Shown here piece after piece: positions 42,035 through 50,664 of a DNA stretch of 64,000 nucleotides. Within the stretch, counting starts at the first letter, position 1. The number at the start of each line of letters is the position of its first letter. The notes under the pieces are model-generated. The model had not been told where the DNA came from. It did not search any database and was given only the letters and a program-made list of their open reading frames with translations. The translations under genes and the position numbers were made by a program. This stretch comes from Betaproteobacteria bacterium. GTDB lineage: Bacteria > Pseudomonadota > Gammaproteobacteria > Burkholderiales > Usitatibacteraceae. The stretch is taken from positions 1 to 64,000 of the forward strand of contig JAEUMY010000021.1 in the NCBI GenBank assembly GCA_016791265.1, read 5' to 3'.

Positions 42035-42571
42035 ATGAAAGAGACAGCGATTGTGCTCGCGTTGAGTGTCTTAACGTCTTTGCCCTTAGGGGCCGTTGAG
42101 CAGTACAAAGTGGCAATGCCGGCTGCCAGCACGCTCACGCGGGCGCCTCAAGCAAGGCCGGATGACCTATTCGTCCACTTTCGCGGACAGGTGACGCTGC
42201 ACGCGACCTATCGCTTTATCTACGACCAGGATTCAGGCTACAAAAGCAATCCCTACCTACTGTTAATGCCCGATGAGAAGGCATTGAAAAGTTTGCCCTA
42301 TCTGACCGAACGAGGTAGACCCGAACTCGCCAATGCGATCTTTGTGCGGAACCCGATGGAGGCTGCTAAGGCTCTCCTGAATGAGAAACTAGAGGCGGAG
42401 CTCCAGGCCGGAAAGCATCAAGAGGTCTCCGGATTAGCGACAGTCGTAATAGACCAATTCGGTGCGGGGTATGACTGTGATAGTCCTTCGTTTGTTGCGC
42501 GTTTTGTTTCACTGGAGAAAGTCGTTGTTGCGGCGGCGGCCACGCCCTCTCTGGGCAAGCGTGGCTGCTAA
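42035..42571 (+). CDS. cassette 3 hypothetical exported protein
   Basis: 178 residues opening MKETAIVLALSVLTSLPLGAVEQ, a probable signal peptide. The rest has no recognised domain; it contains VHFRGQVTLHATYRFIYDQD and a C-terminal Ala-rich segment with two cysteines. The start lies four bases after attC-2 and the stop codon TAA lies inside the R'' box of attC-3, the compact packing usual for cassette genes. Confidence 0.65.
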   Translation: MKETAIVLALSVLTSLPLGAVEQYKVAMPAASTLTRAPQARPDDLFVHFRGQVTLHATYRFIYDQDSGYKSNPYLLLMPDEKALKSLPYLTERGRPELANAIFVRNPMEAAKALLNEKLEAELQAGKHQEVSGLATVVIDQFGAGYDCDSPSFVARFVSLEKVVVAAAATPSLGKRGC

Positions 42572-42631
42572 CAACGCGCTCGATAGCGGACTTGCGCCTG
42601 CGGCGCTCGCCGCTTAACGCGAGCGTTGACG
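42566..42631 (+). other. attC site 3
   Basis: 66 bases from TGCTAAC to GTTGACG. TGCTAAC is the exact complement of the GTTAGCA core in front of cassette 3, which confirms the cassette boundaries. L boxes AACGCGCTCGATAGCG and CGCTTAACGCGAGCGTT are visible. The outer core is degenerate, as expected at the end of an array. Confidence 0.8.
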
Positions 42632-42637
42632 CCAAGC

Positions 42638-42649
42638 GCGAATATTCGC
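42638..42649. repeat. palindrome GCGAATATTCGC, copy 20
   Basis: Intergenic, six bases after the last attC; flanks C and A. Confidence 0.95.
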
Positions 42650-42698
42650 AATCACAAAGACCGCTGCATCGCATGCACCATACATTGAGCCGGCGCCC

Positions 42699-43142
42699 TC
42701 ACAACTGGGTGGCGCTCAACCCCTCCAACACCTTTCGCGTCGCCCCCGGAATCGCCACCGACTTCTGCGTCGCCCGATCGACATAGACGTGCACGAAATG
42801 CCCCTGCGCCGCAGCGGCCTCGCTGCCTTCGGCGAACAGGCCGATCTCGTAGCGCACACTGGAATTGCCGAGCTGCGCCACGCGCACGCCGGCTTCCACC
42901 TTCTGCGGATACTTGAGCGAGCTGAAGTAGTTGCAGTGGGTCTCGACGACGAGGCCGATCACGGGGCTGGACGCGATGTCGAGGACACCGGCTTCGATCA
43001 ACAGCTGGTTGACTGCCGTGTCGAAGAACGCGTAGTACACGACGTTGTTGAGATGACCGTAGGCATCGTTGTCGGCCCAGCGGGTGGTCAGGGTGAGGAA
43101 CGCGCGATAGTGGCTGCGCGGATGGCATCGCGGCCGGCTCAT
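42699..43142 (-). CDS. hotdog-fold acyl-CoA thioesterase
   Basis: 147 residues. TLTTRWADNDAYGHLNNVVYYAFFDTAVNQLL carries the Asp and the HxNN motif of the 4-hydroxybenzoyl-CoA thioesterase/YbgC-type group. GLVVETHCNYFSSLKYPQKVEAGVRV continues the hotdog fold. Probably hydrolyses acyl-CoA in the cytoplasm. The ATG overlaps the patatin gene stop (ATGA), so the two are coupled, suggesting linked lipid turnover. Confidence 0.9.
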   Translation of the reverse strand: MSRPRCHPRSHYRAFLTLTTRWADNDAYGHLNNVVYYAFFDTAVNQLLIEAGVLDIASSPVIGLVVETHCNYFSSLKYPQKVEAGVRVAQLGNSSVRYEIGLFAEGSEAAAAQGHFVHVYVDRATQKSVAIPGATRKVLEGLSATQL

Positions 43143-44437
43143 GCGGCGTGCGCAGCCGGCGGCGTCGGTGTCAAGGGCGAATCAAAACTCGCCGTGCGCG
43201 TGGGGTCGTAGTTGTTCTGCGGCAGGGTCATGGGATTGGGGCGGGCGTTGGGATCGAAGAAGAGTTTGATGTCGTCGCGATTGGCCAGCGTGTCGTCGTA
43301 GCCCATGCGGATGAGTGCCTGGCAATAGTCTTTATCAAACAGCATGTACGACGCGAGCGTTGCGCCGCCTTTCCTCATCGCGCCGATGGAGCGCAGCAGG
43401 AAGCGGATGGCCCAGGGCAGGTTGCCGACATAGTTCGGCGCCAGTTGGTCCAGCGACTGGGTCGGACAGGCCACGCACACATCGACGTGATGCAGCGGCA
43501 TGCCGGACTCGCGCAAGCGCGCCGGGTCGACCAGCATGATGGTGGTGTTGATGCGCGCCAAAAGCTCCAGATCCACGACCAGTGTGTCGAGGAAGATGCT
43601 GGACATGGCATGGCCCGCGATCTGGGCGAGCGACGGATAGGTGTGGCCGCTGATCCGCTGCGGCAATTCTTTCTTGAGCTTGGCGGTGCCGACCACAAAG
43701 ACGCGGTCCGCGCCGAGGTGCAACGCCGGACTCACCGGCGCCATCTGACGCATGGAGCCGTCGCCGAAATACTCGCGGTTGACCTTGATGGCGGGAAATG
43801 CGAATGGAATCGCAGCCGAGGCCATCAGGTGATCGACACGCAGCTTGCTGGCGATGCCGACGCGCTGCGAGCGCTTCCAGCCCTCGACATCCGGCGCGCC
43901 CTGGAAAAACGTGCAGCTCTGGCCGGACGTGTAGCCCGACGCCGTCACCGAGAACGCACGCAGATGCCCGGCCTGGATGTGGCCGTCGATACGGGAAAAA
44001 TCGATCTCGTTTTCCAACAGCGTGCGCAGCGGCTCGTTGTCGAAGAGCGAAACCTTGTCGTCCTTCACCAGCGCGCCGAACAGCAAGGCGCCGATCCAGT
44101 AGGCCGAGTTGGCGAACACGCCGGCCGGGTCGCTGCGATAGACCTGGCTGGGGTGGAAGCTGCTCCACACCTGGTACAGCCGATCCACGGCAGCGGAGAA
44201 ATCATCCGCGTGCATCGCCAGCACGGCAGCGTTGATGGCGCCGGCGGAGGTGCCGACGATGATGGGAAACGGGTTGGCGCGCGGATTGCCCAGCACTTCC
44301 TTCACCGCCATGAGCACGCCGACCTGATAGGCCGCCCGGGCGCCGCCGCCGGTGAGCACCAGCCCATTCCTGCCGGCCGGGGATGGCGGCAGGCCCGGAG
44401 ACGGCGTCTGCGTGGACGGGTCAGCCTGCGCGCTCAC
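43139..44437 (-). CDS. patatin-like phospholipase
   Basis: 432 residues from a GTG at 44437. The lipase features are GLVLTGGGARAAYQVGVL (oxyanion glycines), IVGTSAGAINAAVLA (nucleophile Ser in GxSxG) and FGDGSMRQMAP (catalytic Asp). The N-terminal 20 residues are Pro/Thr-rich and the tail likewise disordered. Similar proteins act as acyl hydrolases on phospholipids or storage lipids. It overlaps recN by 17 bases upstream and the thioesterase by four bases downstream. Confidence 0.93.
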   Translation of the reverse strand: MSAQADPSTQTPSPGLPPSPAGRNGLVLTGGGARAAYQVGVLMAVKEVLGNPRANPFPIIVGTSAGAINAAVLAMHADDFSAAVDRLYQVWSSFHPSQVYRSDPAGVFANSAYWIGALLFGALVKDDKVSLFDNEPLRTLLENEIDFSRIDGHIQAGHLRAFSVTASGYTSGQSCTFFQGAPDVEGWKRSQRVGIASKLRVDHLMASAAIPFAFPAIKVNREYFGDGSMRQMAPVSPALHLGADRVFVVGTAKLKKELPQRISGHTYPSLAQIAGHAMSSIFLDTLVVDLELLARINTTIMLVDPARLRESGMPLHHVDVCVACPTQSLDQLAPNYVGNLPWAIRFLLRSIGAMRKGGATLASYMLFDKDYCQALIRMGYDDTLANRDDIKLFFDPNARPNPMTLPQNNYDPTRTASFDSPLTPTPPAAHAA

Positions 44438-46163
44438 CCACTTTTTCCTTGCGGGTCCGCGCGGACGGTGGCGGCAGATTACGTGGCGCGGCGGTGGCAG
44501 CGGCCGTCGTACGCCGGGCGTTGCCCAGCATTTCGGCCGCGTGCTGGCGCGTCGCGGCGGTGATGTGGATGCCGCCCAGCATGCGGGCGATTTCCTCGAT
44601 GCGCTCGCCGCCGTCGAGAATCTCTATGCGGCTGGCGGCGGACTGGCCGCGCGTTTCCTTCACCACGCGATACTGCTGGTCGGCGCAGGCCGCCACCTGC
44701 GGGAGATGGGTGACGCAGAGCACTTGATGGCGCGAAGCGAGCTCGGCCAGCAGCTTGCCGACGATCTCGGCCACGCGACCGCCGATGCCGGCATCGACTT
44801 CATCGAAAATCAACGTCGGCACGCCAGCGCGGGTCGAGGCCAGCATCTGTATGGCGAGACTGATGCGGGACAACTCGCCGCCCGAGGCAACCCGGGCGAG
44901 CGGCCCGGCGGCCTGGCCGGCGTGCGCCGCCACCGAATATTCGCAATGCTCGTTGCCATGCGCGGACGGCGGGCAGGTTGTCAGACCGACTTCAAACCGC
45001 CCGCCTTCCATGGCCAGCGTCTGCATGGTCGCGGTCACCTCTGCGCCGAAACGTTTGGCCGCGGCGGCGCGTTCCCGCGAAAGCTTCTCGGCCACTTGCG
45101 AATATTCGCGTTCGGCGGCCGCCTCGCGGGCTTTCAGGTCTTCGAGCGAGCTGTCGCCGCCGAGTGCGTTGAAGCGGGCCTGCTTGTCCTCAATGAGCGC
45201 GGGAATGCCGGTGGGCTCGACCCGATACTTGCGCGCGGCGCCATGCACGGCGGCGAGCTGGCCATCGACCTCTTCCAGTCGCTTGGGGTCCACCTCAAGT
45301 CGGGCGAGATACTGGCGCAGGTGATGCGCGGCTTCAGCCAAATGTACGCCGGCGGATTCGACCAGCTCCAGCGCCGGTTTCAATGCGGGGTCGGTGTCGG
45401 TGGCGCGCTTCAGCCCGCCCAGCACCTCGTCGGCCTGACTGGCCAGCGCGGCATCGCCATCGATGGCATCCAGCGCGCGTTGGGCAGACTCGATCAGTGT
45501 CGCCGCATTGGCAAGCCGGGCATGCTCGGCCTGCAGGTCCTCCCAGGCGGCGGGATTGAAGCCGAGCGCGGAAAGCTCGTTCAACTGCCACGCGAGTTCC
45601 TCGCGCTCGCGCGCCGAGCGGGCGTCGTTGGCCTCGCGGGCGGCGCGGGCATCGGCGGCAGCCTGCCAGGCGCGCCAGGCGGCGGCTGTCTGCTTCACCC
45701 GCTCCTGGGTGCCGGCGTAGTCATCCAGCAGGGCAAGCTGGGCATCGCGCGAGAGTAGCCGCTGGTGTTCATGCTGGCCGTGGATGTCCAGCAGCAGCCC
45801 TCCCAGGTCACGCAATTGGGTGAGCGTGGCCGGGCGACCGTTGATGAAGGCGCGCGAACGGTTGCCGTCGTCGATCACCCGGCGCAGCAGGCAGGCGCCG
45901 TCGTCGGCAAACGCGTTCTCCTCCAGCCAGGCGGTCACGTCGGCACGGCTTGCGGCGTCGAAGTCGGCGGAAATTTCCGCACGCGCAGCACCGGGCCGCA
46001 CAACGATGGCGTCATTGCGCGCACCCAACGCCAGTGAGAGCGCGTCGATGAGAATGGATTTGCCGGCACCGGTCTCACCGGTGAGCGCGGTAAAGCCGGC
46101 GCGGAACTCAAGGTCCAGCGCATCGACGATGACAAAGTCACGCAGACTGAGAAAGCGCAGCAT
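44421..46163 (-). CDS. recN: DNA repair protein RecN
   Basis: 580 residues, SMC-like ATPase acting in double-strand break repair. Walker A is GETGAGKSILIDAL (30-43). The long coiled-coil middle is interrupted at the hinge, and LASGGELSRISLAIQ-type signature and Walker B TLIFDEVDAGIGG appear near 460-500. Palindrome copy 21 encodes Arg-Glu-Tyr-Ser-Gln in the coiled coil, and a one-mismatch relative (CCGAATATTCGC) 150 bases away encodes Cys-Glu-Tyr-Ser. Neither disturbs the motifs. Lies 23 bases after nadK, a common pair in proteobacteria. Confidence 0.96.
   Translation of the reverse strand: MLRFLSLRDFVIVDALDLEFRAGFTALTGETGAGKSILIDALSLALGARNDAIVVRPGAARAEISADFDAASRADVTAWLEENAFADDGACLLRRVIDDGNRSRAFINGRPATLTQLRDLGGLLLDIHGQHEHQRLLSRDAQLALLDDYAGTQERVKQTAAAWRAWQAAADARAAREANDARSAREREELAWQLNELSALGFNPAAWEDLQAEHARLANAATLIESAQRALDAIDGDAALASQADEVLGGLKRATDTDPALKPALELVESAGVHLAEAAHHLRQYLARLEVDPKRLEEVDGQLAAVHGAARKYRVEPTGIPALIEDKQARFNALGGDSSLEDLKAREAAAEREYSQVAEKLSRERAAAAKRFGAEVTATMQTLAMEGGRFEVGLTTCPPSAHGNEHCEYSVAAHAGQAAGPLARVASGGELSRISLAIQMLASTRAGVPTLIFDEVDAGIGGRVAEIVGKLLAELASRHQVLCVTHLPQVAACADQQYRVVKETRGQSAASRIEILDGGERIEEIARMLGGIHITAATRQHAAEMLGNARRTTAAATAAPRNLPPPSARTRKEKVGERAG
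44933..44944. repeat. degenerate palindrome CCGAATATTCGC
   Basis: One mismatch to the 12-mer, in recN, EYS frame (HCEYSVA). Confidence 0.7.
45098..45109. repeat. palindrome GCGAATATTCGC, copy 21
   Basis: In recN, EYS frame (EREYSQ); flanks T and G. Confidence 0.95.
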
Positions 46164-46186
46164 GGCTCGGTCGGATCCTTCGTGAA

Positions 46187-47065
46187 TCAGTGGAGCTCGT
46201 TCCAGTGCATCTTGGAACGCAGCATGTTGTAGTAGGAATAGCTTTCCGGATGCAGCAGCAGCACCGGGTCAGGCGCCACCGAGACCTTGATCACGTCCTC
46301 GGGCAGCGGATCGAAATAGCCCTGCACGTCGAAATTGACCCGGGCGTTTTCGCCGCGGATCAGGGTCATTTCGATCACCGAATCGCTGGGAATGGCCACC
46401 GGCCGGTTGGAGAGTGTGTGCGGCGAGATGGGCACCAGCGCGATCGCCGGCAGACTGGGATGCAGGATCGGCCCGCCTGCGGACAGGGCATAGGCCGTCG
46501 AACCGGTGGGCGTGGCCACGATGAGCCCATCGGCCCGCACGGAATAGACGAATTCGCCATTCACGTCCACCGAGTACTCGATCATGCTGCCCATGGCGCC
46601 GCGCGAGACGACGACGTCATTCAGCGCAACCGCCTCGAAAATGGGCTTGCCGTCGCGGAGCACGGCACCCTGCAGCATCAGCCGGCGCTCGACCTGGGCG
46701 CGGCCATCCAGCACCTTGCCGACCATGTCTTCCAGCGCGTTGGCGGGGATGTCGGTGAGGAAACCCAACCGGCCGAGGTTGATGCCGATGATGGGCACGC
46801 GATGCCGGGCGACCGAGCGGGCGGCGGCGAGCAACGTGCCGTCACCGCCCACGGCGATGACCAGGTCGGCACCGCTGCCGATGTCGGCCAGGTCGAACTC
46901 GGCATCGGGCTTCGCTTCGGAGTTGCGCGCGGTACGCGCGTCCATCAGCACATGAACGCCGCGCGCGCGCAAGAGCTTGAGCAACGTCTGCAGGGATTCG
47001 CGAATGTGGCTGCCGTCAGGCTTGCCGACCACGGCCACGCGGGCATAGCGGGAGTTTCGAGTCAT
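46187..47065 (-). CDS. nadK: NAD kinase
   Basis: 292 residues from the ATG at 47065 (MTRNSRYARVAVVG). It phosphorylates NAD to NADP. The GGDGT motif is in IAVGGDGTLLAAAR. NLGRLGFLTDIP and DGLIVATPTGSTAYALSAGGPI are the other conserved blocks. Length is normal. It is divergent from hrcA (185-base gap) and leads the nadK-recN-patatin-thioesterase run. Confidence 0.97.
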   Translation of the reverse strand: MTRNSRYARVAVVGKPDGSHIRESLQTLLKLLRARGVHVLMDARTARNSEAKPDAEFDLADIGSGADLVIAVGGDGTLLAAARSVARHRVPIIGINLGRLGFLTDIPANALEDMVGKVLDGRAQVERRLMLQGAVLRDGKPIFEAVALNDVVVSRGAMGSMIEYSVDVNGEFVYSVRADGLIVATPTGSTAYALSAGGPILHPSLPAIALVPISPHTLSNRPVAIPSDSVIEMTLIRGENARVNFDVQGYFDPLPEDVIKVSVAPDPVLLLHPESYSYYNMLRSKMHWNELH

Positions 47066-47250
47066 GGCCCGATTGTAACCAGAAGGAATGACCAAATCGC
47101 CATCCTGGGAAGGCAGGCGGAACAAATTTCTGCCCGCAGAGGTCGATTCGCGCGAGTACAGGCGGGCTGACACTCGATCGTCACCCGCTCACAAGCCTTG
47201 CAACCACAATCAGGTCCCACCCCGTGACGGAGTTTTGTAGAATGAGGCCC

Positions 47251-48264
47251 ATGCTCAGCGACCGTGCCCAGAACCTTCTCAAAATCCTCGTCGAGCGCTA
47301 CATCGCCGACGGCCAGCCGGTCGGCTCGCGGCAACTGTCCAAGATTTCAGGCCTGGAACTTTCGCCCGCCTCGATTCGCAACGTGATGGCGGACCTGGAG
47401 GAAATGGGCTTCATCGCCAGCCCGCACACCTCCGCCGGCCGGATACCGACCCCGAAGGGTTATCGAATCTTCGTCGACACGCTGATGACCATCCAGCCGC
47501 TGCACGAGATCGAGCGCGTGCAACTGACTGAGCAGATTCGGCCGGATGATCCGCGCCAGGTGGTGGCCGCCGCATCTCACCTGCTCTCGGACCTCACCCA
47601 CTTCGCCGGCGTCGTGCTGGCGCCGCGCATCCAGGGGGTCGGTCTGAAGCACGTCGAATTCATCCAGCTTTCCGAAAAGCGTGTGCTGCTCATCATCGTC
47701 GCCACCAGCGGCGACGTGCAGAACCGCATCCTGGTCACTGACAAGGCCTATACGCCGTCGGAACTGGTCGAAGCGGCGAACTACATCAACCAGCACTACG
47801 CCGGCATGGATTTCGACCTGTTGCGCGAGAAGGTCCGGGGCGAGCTCTCGCAATTGCACCGCGACGTGTCCACGCTCATGGCGGCGCTGGTCGAGTCGCG
47901 TGGCCAGGGCTCGGACTCGTCGGGCGTGGTCGTCACGGGCGAGCGCAACCTGCTGGACAGCAACGAGCTGTCGTCCAACATGGCGTCGCTGAAAAAACTG
48001 TTCAACGTGTTCGAGCAGAAGACCCAGCTCATGGAAATCCTTGACGCCAGCCAGAATAGCCAGGGCGTGAAGATTTTCATCGGTGGCGAGTCGGAACTGG
48101 TGCCGCTGGATGAAATGAGCGTCGTCACCGCGCCCTACGAGGTCGACGGCGTCGTGGTCGGCACCGTTGGCGTCATCGGACCCACCCGGATGGCTTACGA
48201 GCGCGTCATTCCCATTGTCGACATCACGGCGAAACTGCTGTCGTCGGCGCTTTCGCAGCACTGA
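47251..48264 (+). CDS. hrcA: heat-inducible transcription repressor HrcA
   Basis: 337 residues from the ATG at 47251 (an ATG three codons earlier also fits). HrcA represses chaperonin genes by binding CIRCE elements. The winged helix is at the N-terminus ([59 protein letters not shown]). The GAF-like inserted region and C-terminal dimerisation part follow. No CIRCE element is seen in the window; its groESL targets would be elsewhere. It is followed by a long inverted heptad repeat and hemH. Confidence 0.96.
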   Translation: MLSDRAQNLLKILVERYIADGQPVGSRQLSKISGLELSPASIRNVMADLEEMGFIASPHTSAGRIPTPKGYRIFVDTLMTIQPLHEIERVQLTEQIRPDDPRQVVAAASHLLSDLTHFAGVVLAPRIQGVGLKHVEFIQLSEKRVLLIIVATSGDVQNRILVTDKAYTPSELVEAANYINQHYAGMDFDLLREKVRGELSQLHRDVSTLMAALVESRGQGSDSSGVVVTGERNLLDSNELSSNMASLKKLFNVFEQKTQLMEILDASQNSQGVKIFIGGESELVPLDEMSVVTAPYEVDGVVVGTVGVIGPTRMAYERVIPIVDITAKLLSSALSQH

Positions 48265-48271
48265 ATTCTTA

Positions 48272-48360
48272 GGTAGGCGGAAGGCGGGAGGCGGTAAGCG
48301 GACTCCCGGCTCATCGCTCACGCAAATTTTCCGCCTACCGCCTTCCGCCTCCCGCCTACC
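48272..48360. repeat. inverted heptanucleotide array between hrcA and hemH
   Basis: The left arm (48272-48302) is tandem AGGCGGN heptads. The right arm (48331-48360) is the same heptads inverted (CCGCCTN). The arms match at 27 of 30 positions around a 28-base AT-richer loop, so a long hairpin can form. A sister array lies at 54664-54754. Confidence 0.85.
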
Positions 48361-48373
48361 TCTTCCCCATCAC

Positions 48374-49489
48374 ATGCCCTTCCAACCCGAACCGCCCTTC
48401 CAGCACGGCGCGCAGCTCAAGACCGGCATCCTGCTGGTCAATCTAGGCACGCCGGACGCGCCGACTGCCGGTGCCGTGCGCCGGTACCTCAAGCAATTCC
48501 TCTCCGACCCGCGCGTGGTGGAGATCCCGAAGCCGATCTGGTGGCTGATCCTGAATCTCATCATCCTCAACGTGCGACCGGCCAAGACGGCGAAGAAGTA
48601 CCAGAGCATCTGGATGAAGGAAGGCTCGCCGCTGCGGGTCTACACGGAACGTCAAACGCAACTGCTGCGCGGCTACCTGGGCGAGGCGATCAAGAGCCCG
48701 CTGGTGGTGGAACACGCCATGCGTTACGGCAACCCCAGCATCCAGTCCGGCATCGACGCGCTGAAGGCGAAGCATTGCGACCGCATCCTGGTGCTGCCGC
48801 TCTATCCGCAATACGCCTCATCCACCACCGGCACGGTGATGGACGAGGTCGGCCGGGTGCTTGCGAATATTCGCAATGTTCCGGGCATTCGCGTCGTACG
48901 CAATTTCCACGACCACCCGGTCTACATCGACGCCATCGTGAAAAACCTGCTGGCGCACTGGATGAAAATCGGTCGCCCCAACTTCAAGACCGACAAACTG
49001 GTCATGACCTTCCACGGCCTGCCGCGCTTTCACCTCGACAATGGCGATCCGTACCACTGCGAGTGCTACAAGACGGCACGGCTAATCGCCGAACAGCTTG
49101 GGCTCGGCAAGGACGATTACGTGGTGACGTTCCAGTCCCGTTTCGGCAAGGCGGAATGGCTGCAGCCCTACACCGACGCCACGCTGGAGAAGCTGGGCCA
49201 CGCCGGCACCGAGCGCGTCGACATCATCTGCCCCGGCTTCGCGGCCGACTGCCTCGAAACGCTGGAAGAGATCGCCATGGAAGGCAAGGAAACCTTCCTG
49301 GAAGCGGGCGGCAAGACCTTCAACTACCTGCCGGTGGCGAACGACAGCGAGCCGTTCATCCATGCGCTGAAGCAGGTGGCGCTGGAGAATCTGGCGGGGT
49401 GGGTCAGCGCGGAGTGGGACAAGGATGCGGCGGCGAAGCGCGCAGTGGAGCAATCACAGCGCGCGAAAGCGATTGGTGCGTCTTCCTGA
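48374..49489 (+). CDS. hemH: ferrochelatase
   Basis: 371 residues from the ATG at 48374, just after the heptad array. It inserts ferrous iron into protoporphyrin IX, the last step of heme synthesis. Key motifs are ILLVNLGTPDAPT (19-31), VLPLYPQYASSTTG (140-153), the catalytic His214 in MTFHGLP, and CPGFAADCLETLEEI. Palindrome copy 22 encodes ANIR at 164-167. hrcA-hemH is the usual betaproteobacterial order. Heme demand fits the cytochrome genes at 13-20 kb but is not specific to them. Confidence 0.96.
   Translation: MPFQPEPPFQHGAQLKTGILLVNLGTPDAPTAGAVRRYLKQFLSDPRVVEIPKPIWWLILNLIILNVRPAKTAKKYQSIWMKEGSPLRVYTERQTQLLRGYLGEAIKSPLVVEHAMRYGNPSIQSGIDALKAKHCDRILVLPLYPQYASSTTGTVMDEVGRVLANIRNVPGIRVVRNFHDHPVYIDAIVKNLLAHWMKIGRPNFKTDKLVMTFHGLPRFHLDNGDPYHCECYKTARLIAEQLGLGKDDYVVTFQSRFGKAEWLQPYTDATLEKLGHAGTERVDIICPGFAADCLETLEEIAMEGKETFLEAGGKTFNYLPVANDSEPFIHALKQVALENLAGWVSAEWDKDAAAKRAVEQSQRAKAIGASS
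48863..48874. repeat. palindrome GCGAATATTCGC, copy 22
   Basis: In hemH, ANIR frame; 14-mer form. Confidence 0.95.
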
Positions 49490-49498
49490 GTTCTCGCT

Positions 49499-49510
49499 GC
49501 GAATATTCGC
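49499..49510. repeat. palindrome GCGAATATTCGC, copy 23
   Basis: Intergenic, nine bases after the hemH stop; 14-mer form. Confidence 0.95.
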
Positions 49511-49517
49511 AATGCCA

Positions 49518-49817
49518 TCAGGAGGCGCTGGCGTAGCCGGATTCCCGCTGATGGCGAATCGCAAGCACCAGCGCCACATCCTCTCGTTCTTCGTAGCTGT
49601 AAAGCGCCACATAGCCGCTGCGTCCACGAGAAATCACCAGCTCTCGTAAACCCGATTCCACTTGGCGACCGATAAGCGGGTGATTGCGGAGAATCAACAT
49701 CGCTTCCGCAATCAGGTCGAACGTGGCAAGGGCTGCGTGCGGGTCGACATCTGCAAGAAAGTCTGCAAGGCGCTCGATGTCGCTCTGCGCCCGCTTCGTG
49801 TAAATCAGCCTCGCCAA
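49518..49817 (-). CDS. ParE-type toxin
   Basis: 99 residues from a TTG at 49817 that overlaps the antitoxin gene by 13 bases. Pattern: RLIYTKRAQSDIERLADFLAD, LILRNHPLIGRQVESGLRELVISRGRSGYVALYSYEEREDVALVLAIRHQRE. This is a classic ParE/RelE fold with conserved Gly-Arg and Arg-His residues. Together with the upstream RHH protein it forms a toxin-antitoxin module interrupting hemH and grpE. Confidence 0.9.
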   Translation of the reverse strand: MARLIYTKRAQSDIERLADFLADVDPHAALATFDLIAEAMLILRNHPLIGRQVESGLRELVISRGRSGYVALYSYEEREDVALVLAIRHQRESGYASAS

Positions 49818-50089
49818 GACTTGGCCTTTGGTTTGGCTGACTTTTTTCCTTGTATGCGGGCGCGGACGTAGGCATGTACCTCTGCGGCGTCATATCCCAG
49901 TCCAGTCTTCAACGCTTCGTCACGCGCTTCAACTGCCTCCGCGACAAAGGCGGCACGCAGCTCAGCGGCATGCGCAGCTGTGCGGATTGCATCCACCATG
50001 AATGCGTGCGGGCTCACCCCCTGCCGTTCGGCAGCGGCGATGGCGCTCTGCTTCACATCTTCAGGGAGCTTCAGGGAGGTTGTTGTCAT
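49805..50089 (-). CDS. ribbon-helix-helix antitoxin (ParD/CopG-like)
   Basis: 94 residues. The N-terminal MTTTSLKLPEDVKQSAIAAAERQGVSPHAFMVDAIRTA is a ribbon-helix-helix DNA-binding domain. The C-terminal part is helical and basic and would wrap the toxin. It is the first gene of the module and likely autorepresses it. The 179 bases upstream (50090-50268) hold no supported gene. Confidence 0.85.
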   Translation of the reverse strand: MTTTSLKLPEDVKQSAIAAAERQGVSPHAFMVDAIRTAAHAAELRAAFVAEAVEARDEALKTGLGYDAAEVHAYVRARIQGKKSAKPKAKSWRG

Positions 50090-50268
50090 AGCTCACACCA
50101 TGCCCGGCCAATAGGTGCCAAGAAGGTAACACCGGTCGCGTCCAGCGACAAGTTCCAACGGAATCCGACTCCATATGGGAGTAGCCCAGAAGTGGCCTCA
50201 GCTTGTCCCTTTAACGCAGTCAGACCATCGAACCCGGATTCCGTTGTGCTCTACTCGGGCTACGATTT

Positions 50269-50649
50269 CTAACCCAACCGGTCGAAGGATCCCTCGAAGA
50301 TTTCTCTTGCGGAGGGCATATCCAACTCGCCCGACTTAAACCAAAGAAAAGAGGTACTCAACGGCTCATAGCTGCTGCCGTGGTGACCTTTCTTGCGTCC
50401 CAAGTCTGAAACAGAAGCTAGAACATGCAAGTAGTCCTCACCGCCTTTCACGCCTTGCTCAAGTACCAAGAACTCAAACTGGAGAGGCCAATCGATCGGA
50501 CCACGTGTCTCCTGGTGTTCATCGTTTTCTTCGAACATCTTCTGAACTCGATCTCGCGTCCACAGAACAGGGATTGACTGCATGAAGGCATAGAGCTGGG
50601 AAACCAGTTCGAAGTCCGAAAGACGTCTTGGATTCTCGTTTGCTTGCAT
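50269..50649 (-). CDS. hypothetical protein
   Basis: 126 residues opening MQANENPRRLSDFELVSQLYAFMQSIP. No signal peptide or membrane segment. Its codon use is more AT-rich than neighbours, suggesting acquisition. LQFEFLVLEQGVKGGEDYLHVLASVSD and SFLWFKSGELDMP give an alpha/beta impression. No family recognised. It lies behind panB by 15 bases on the same strand. Confidence 0.6.
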   Translation of the reverse strand: MQANENPRRLSDFELVSQLYAFMQSIPVLWTRDRVQKMFEENDEHQETRGPIDWPLQFEFLVLEQGVKGGEDYLHVLASVSDLGRKKGHHGSSYEPLSTSFLWFKSGELDMPSAREIFEGSFDRLG

Positions 50650-50664
50650 GACTACGCGCTCCGG

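Noticed and set aside
47066..47250. CIRCE element for HrcA
   Set aside because: No TTAGCACTC-N9-GAGTGCTAA-like sequence is visible here or upstream of grpE/dnaK.
50090..50268. Possible attC or cassette boundary near the second toxin-antitoxin module
   Set aside because: AACCC/GGTT fragments are present, but no paired R and L boxes could be aligned.
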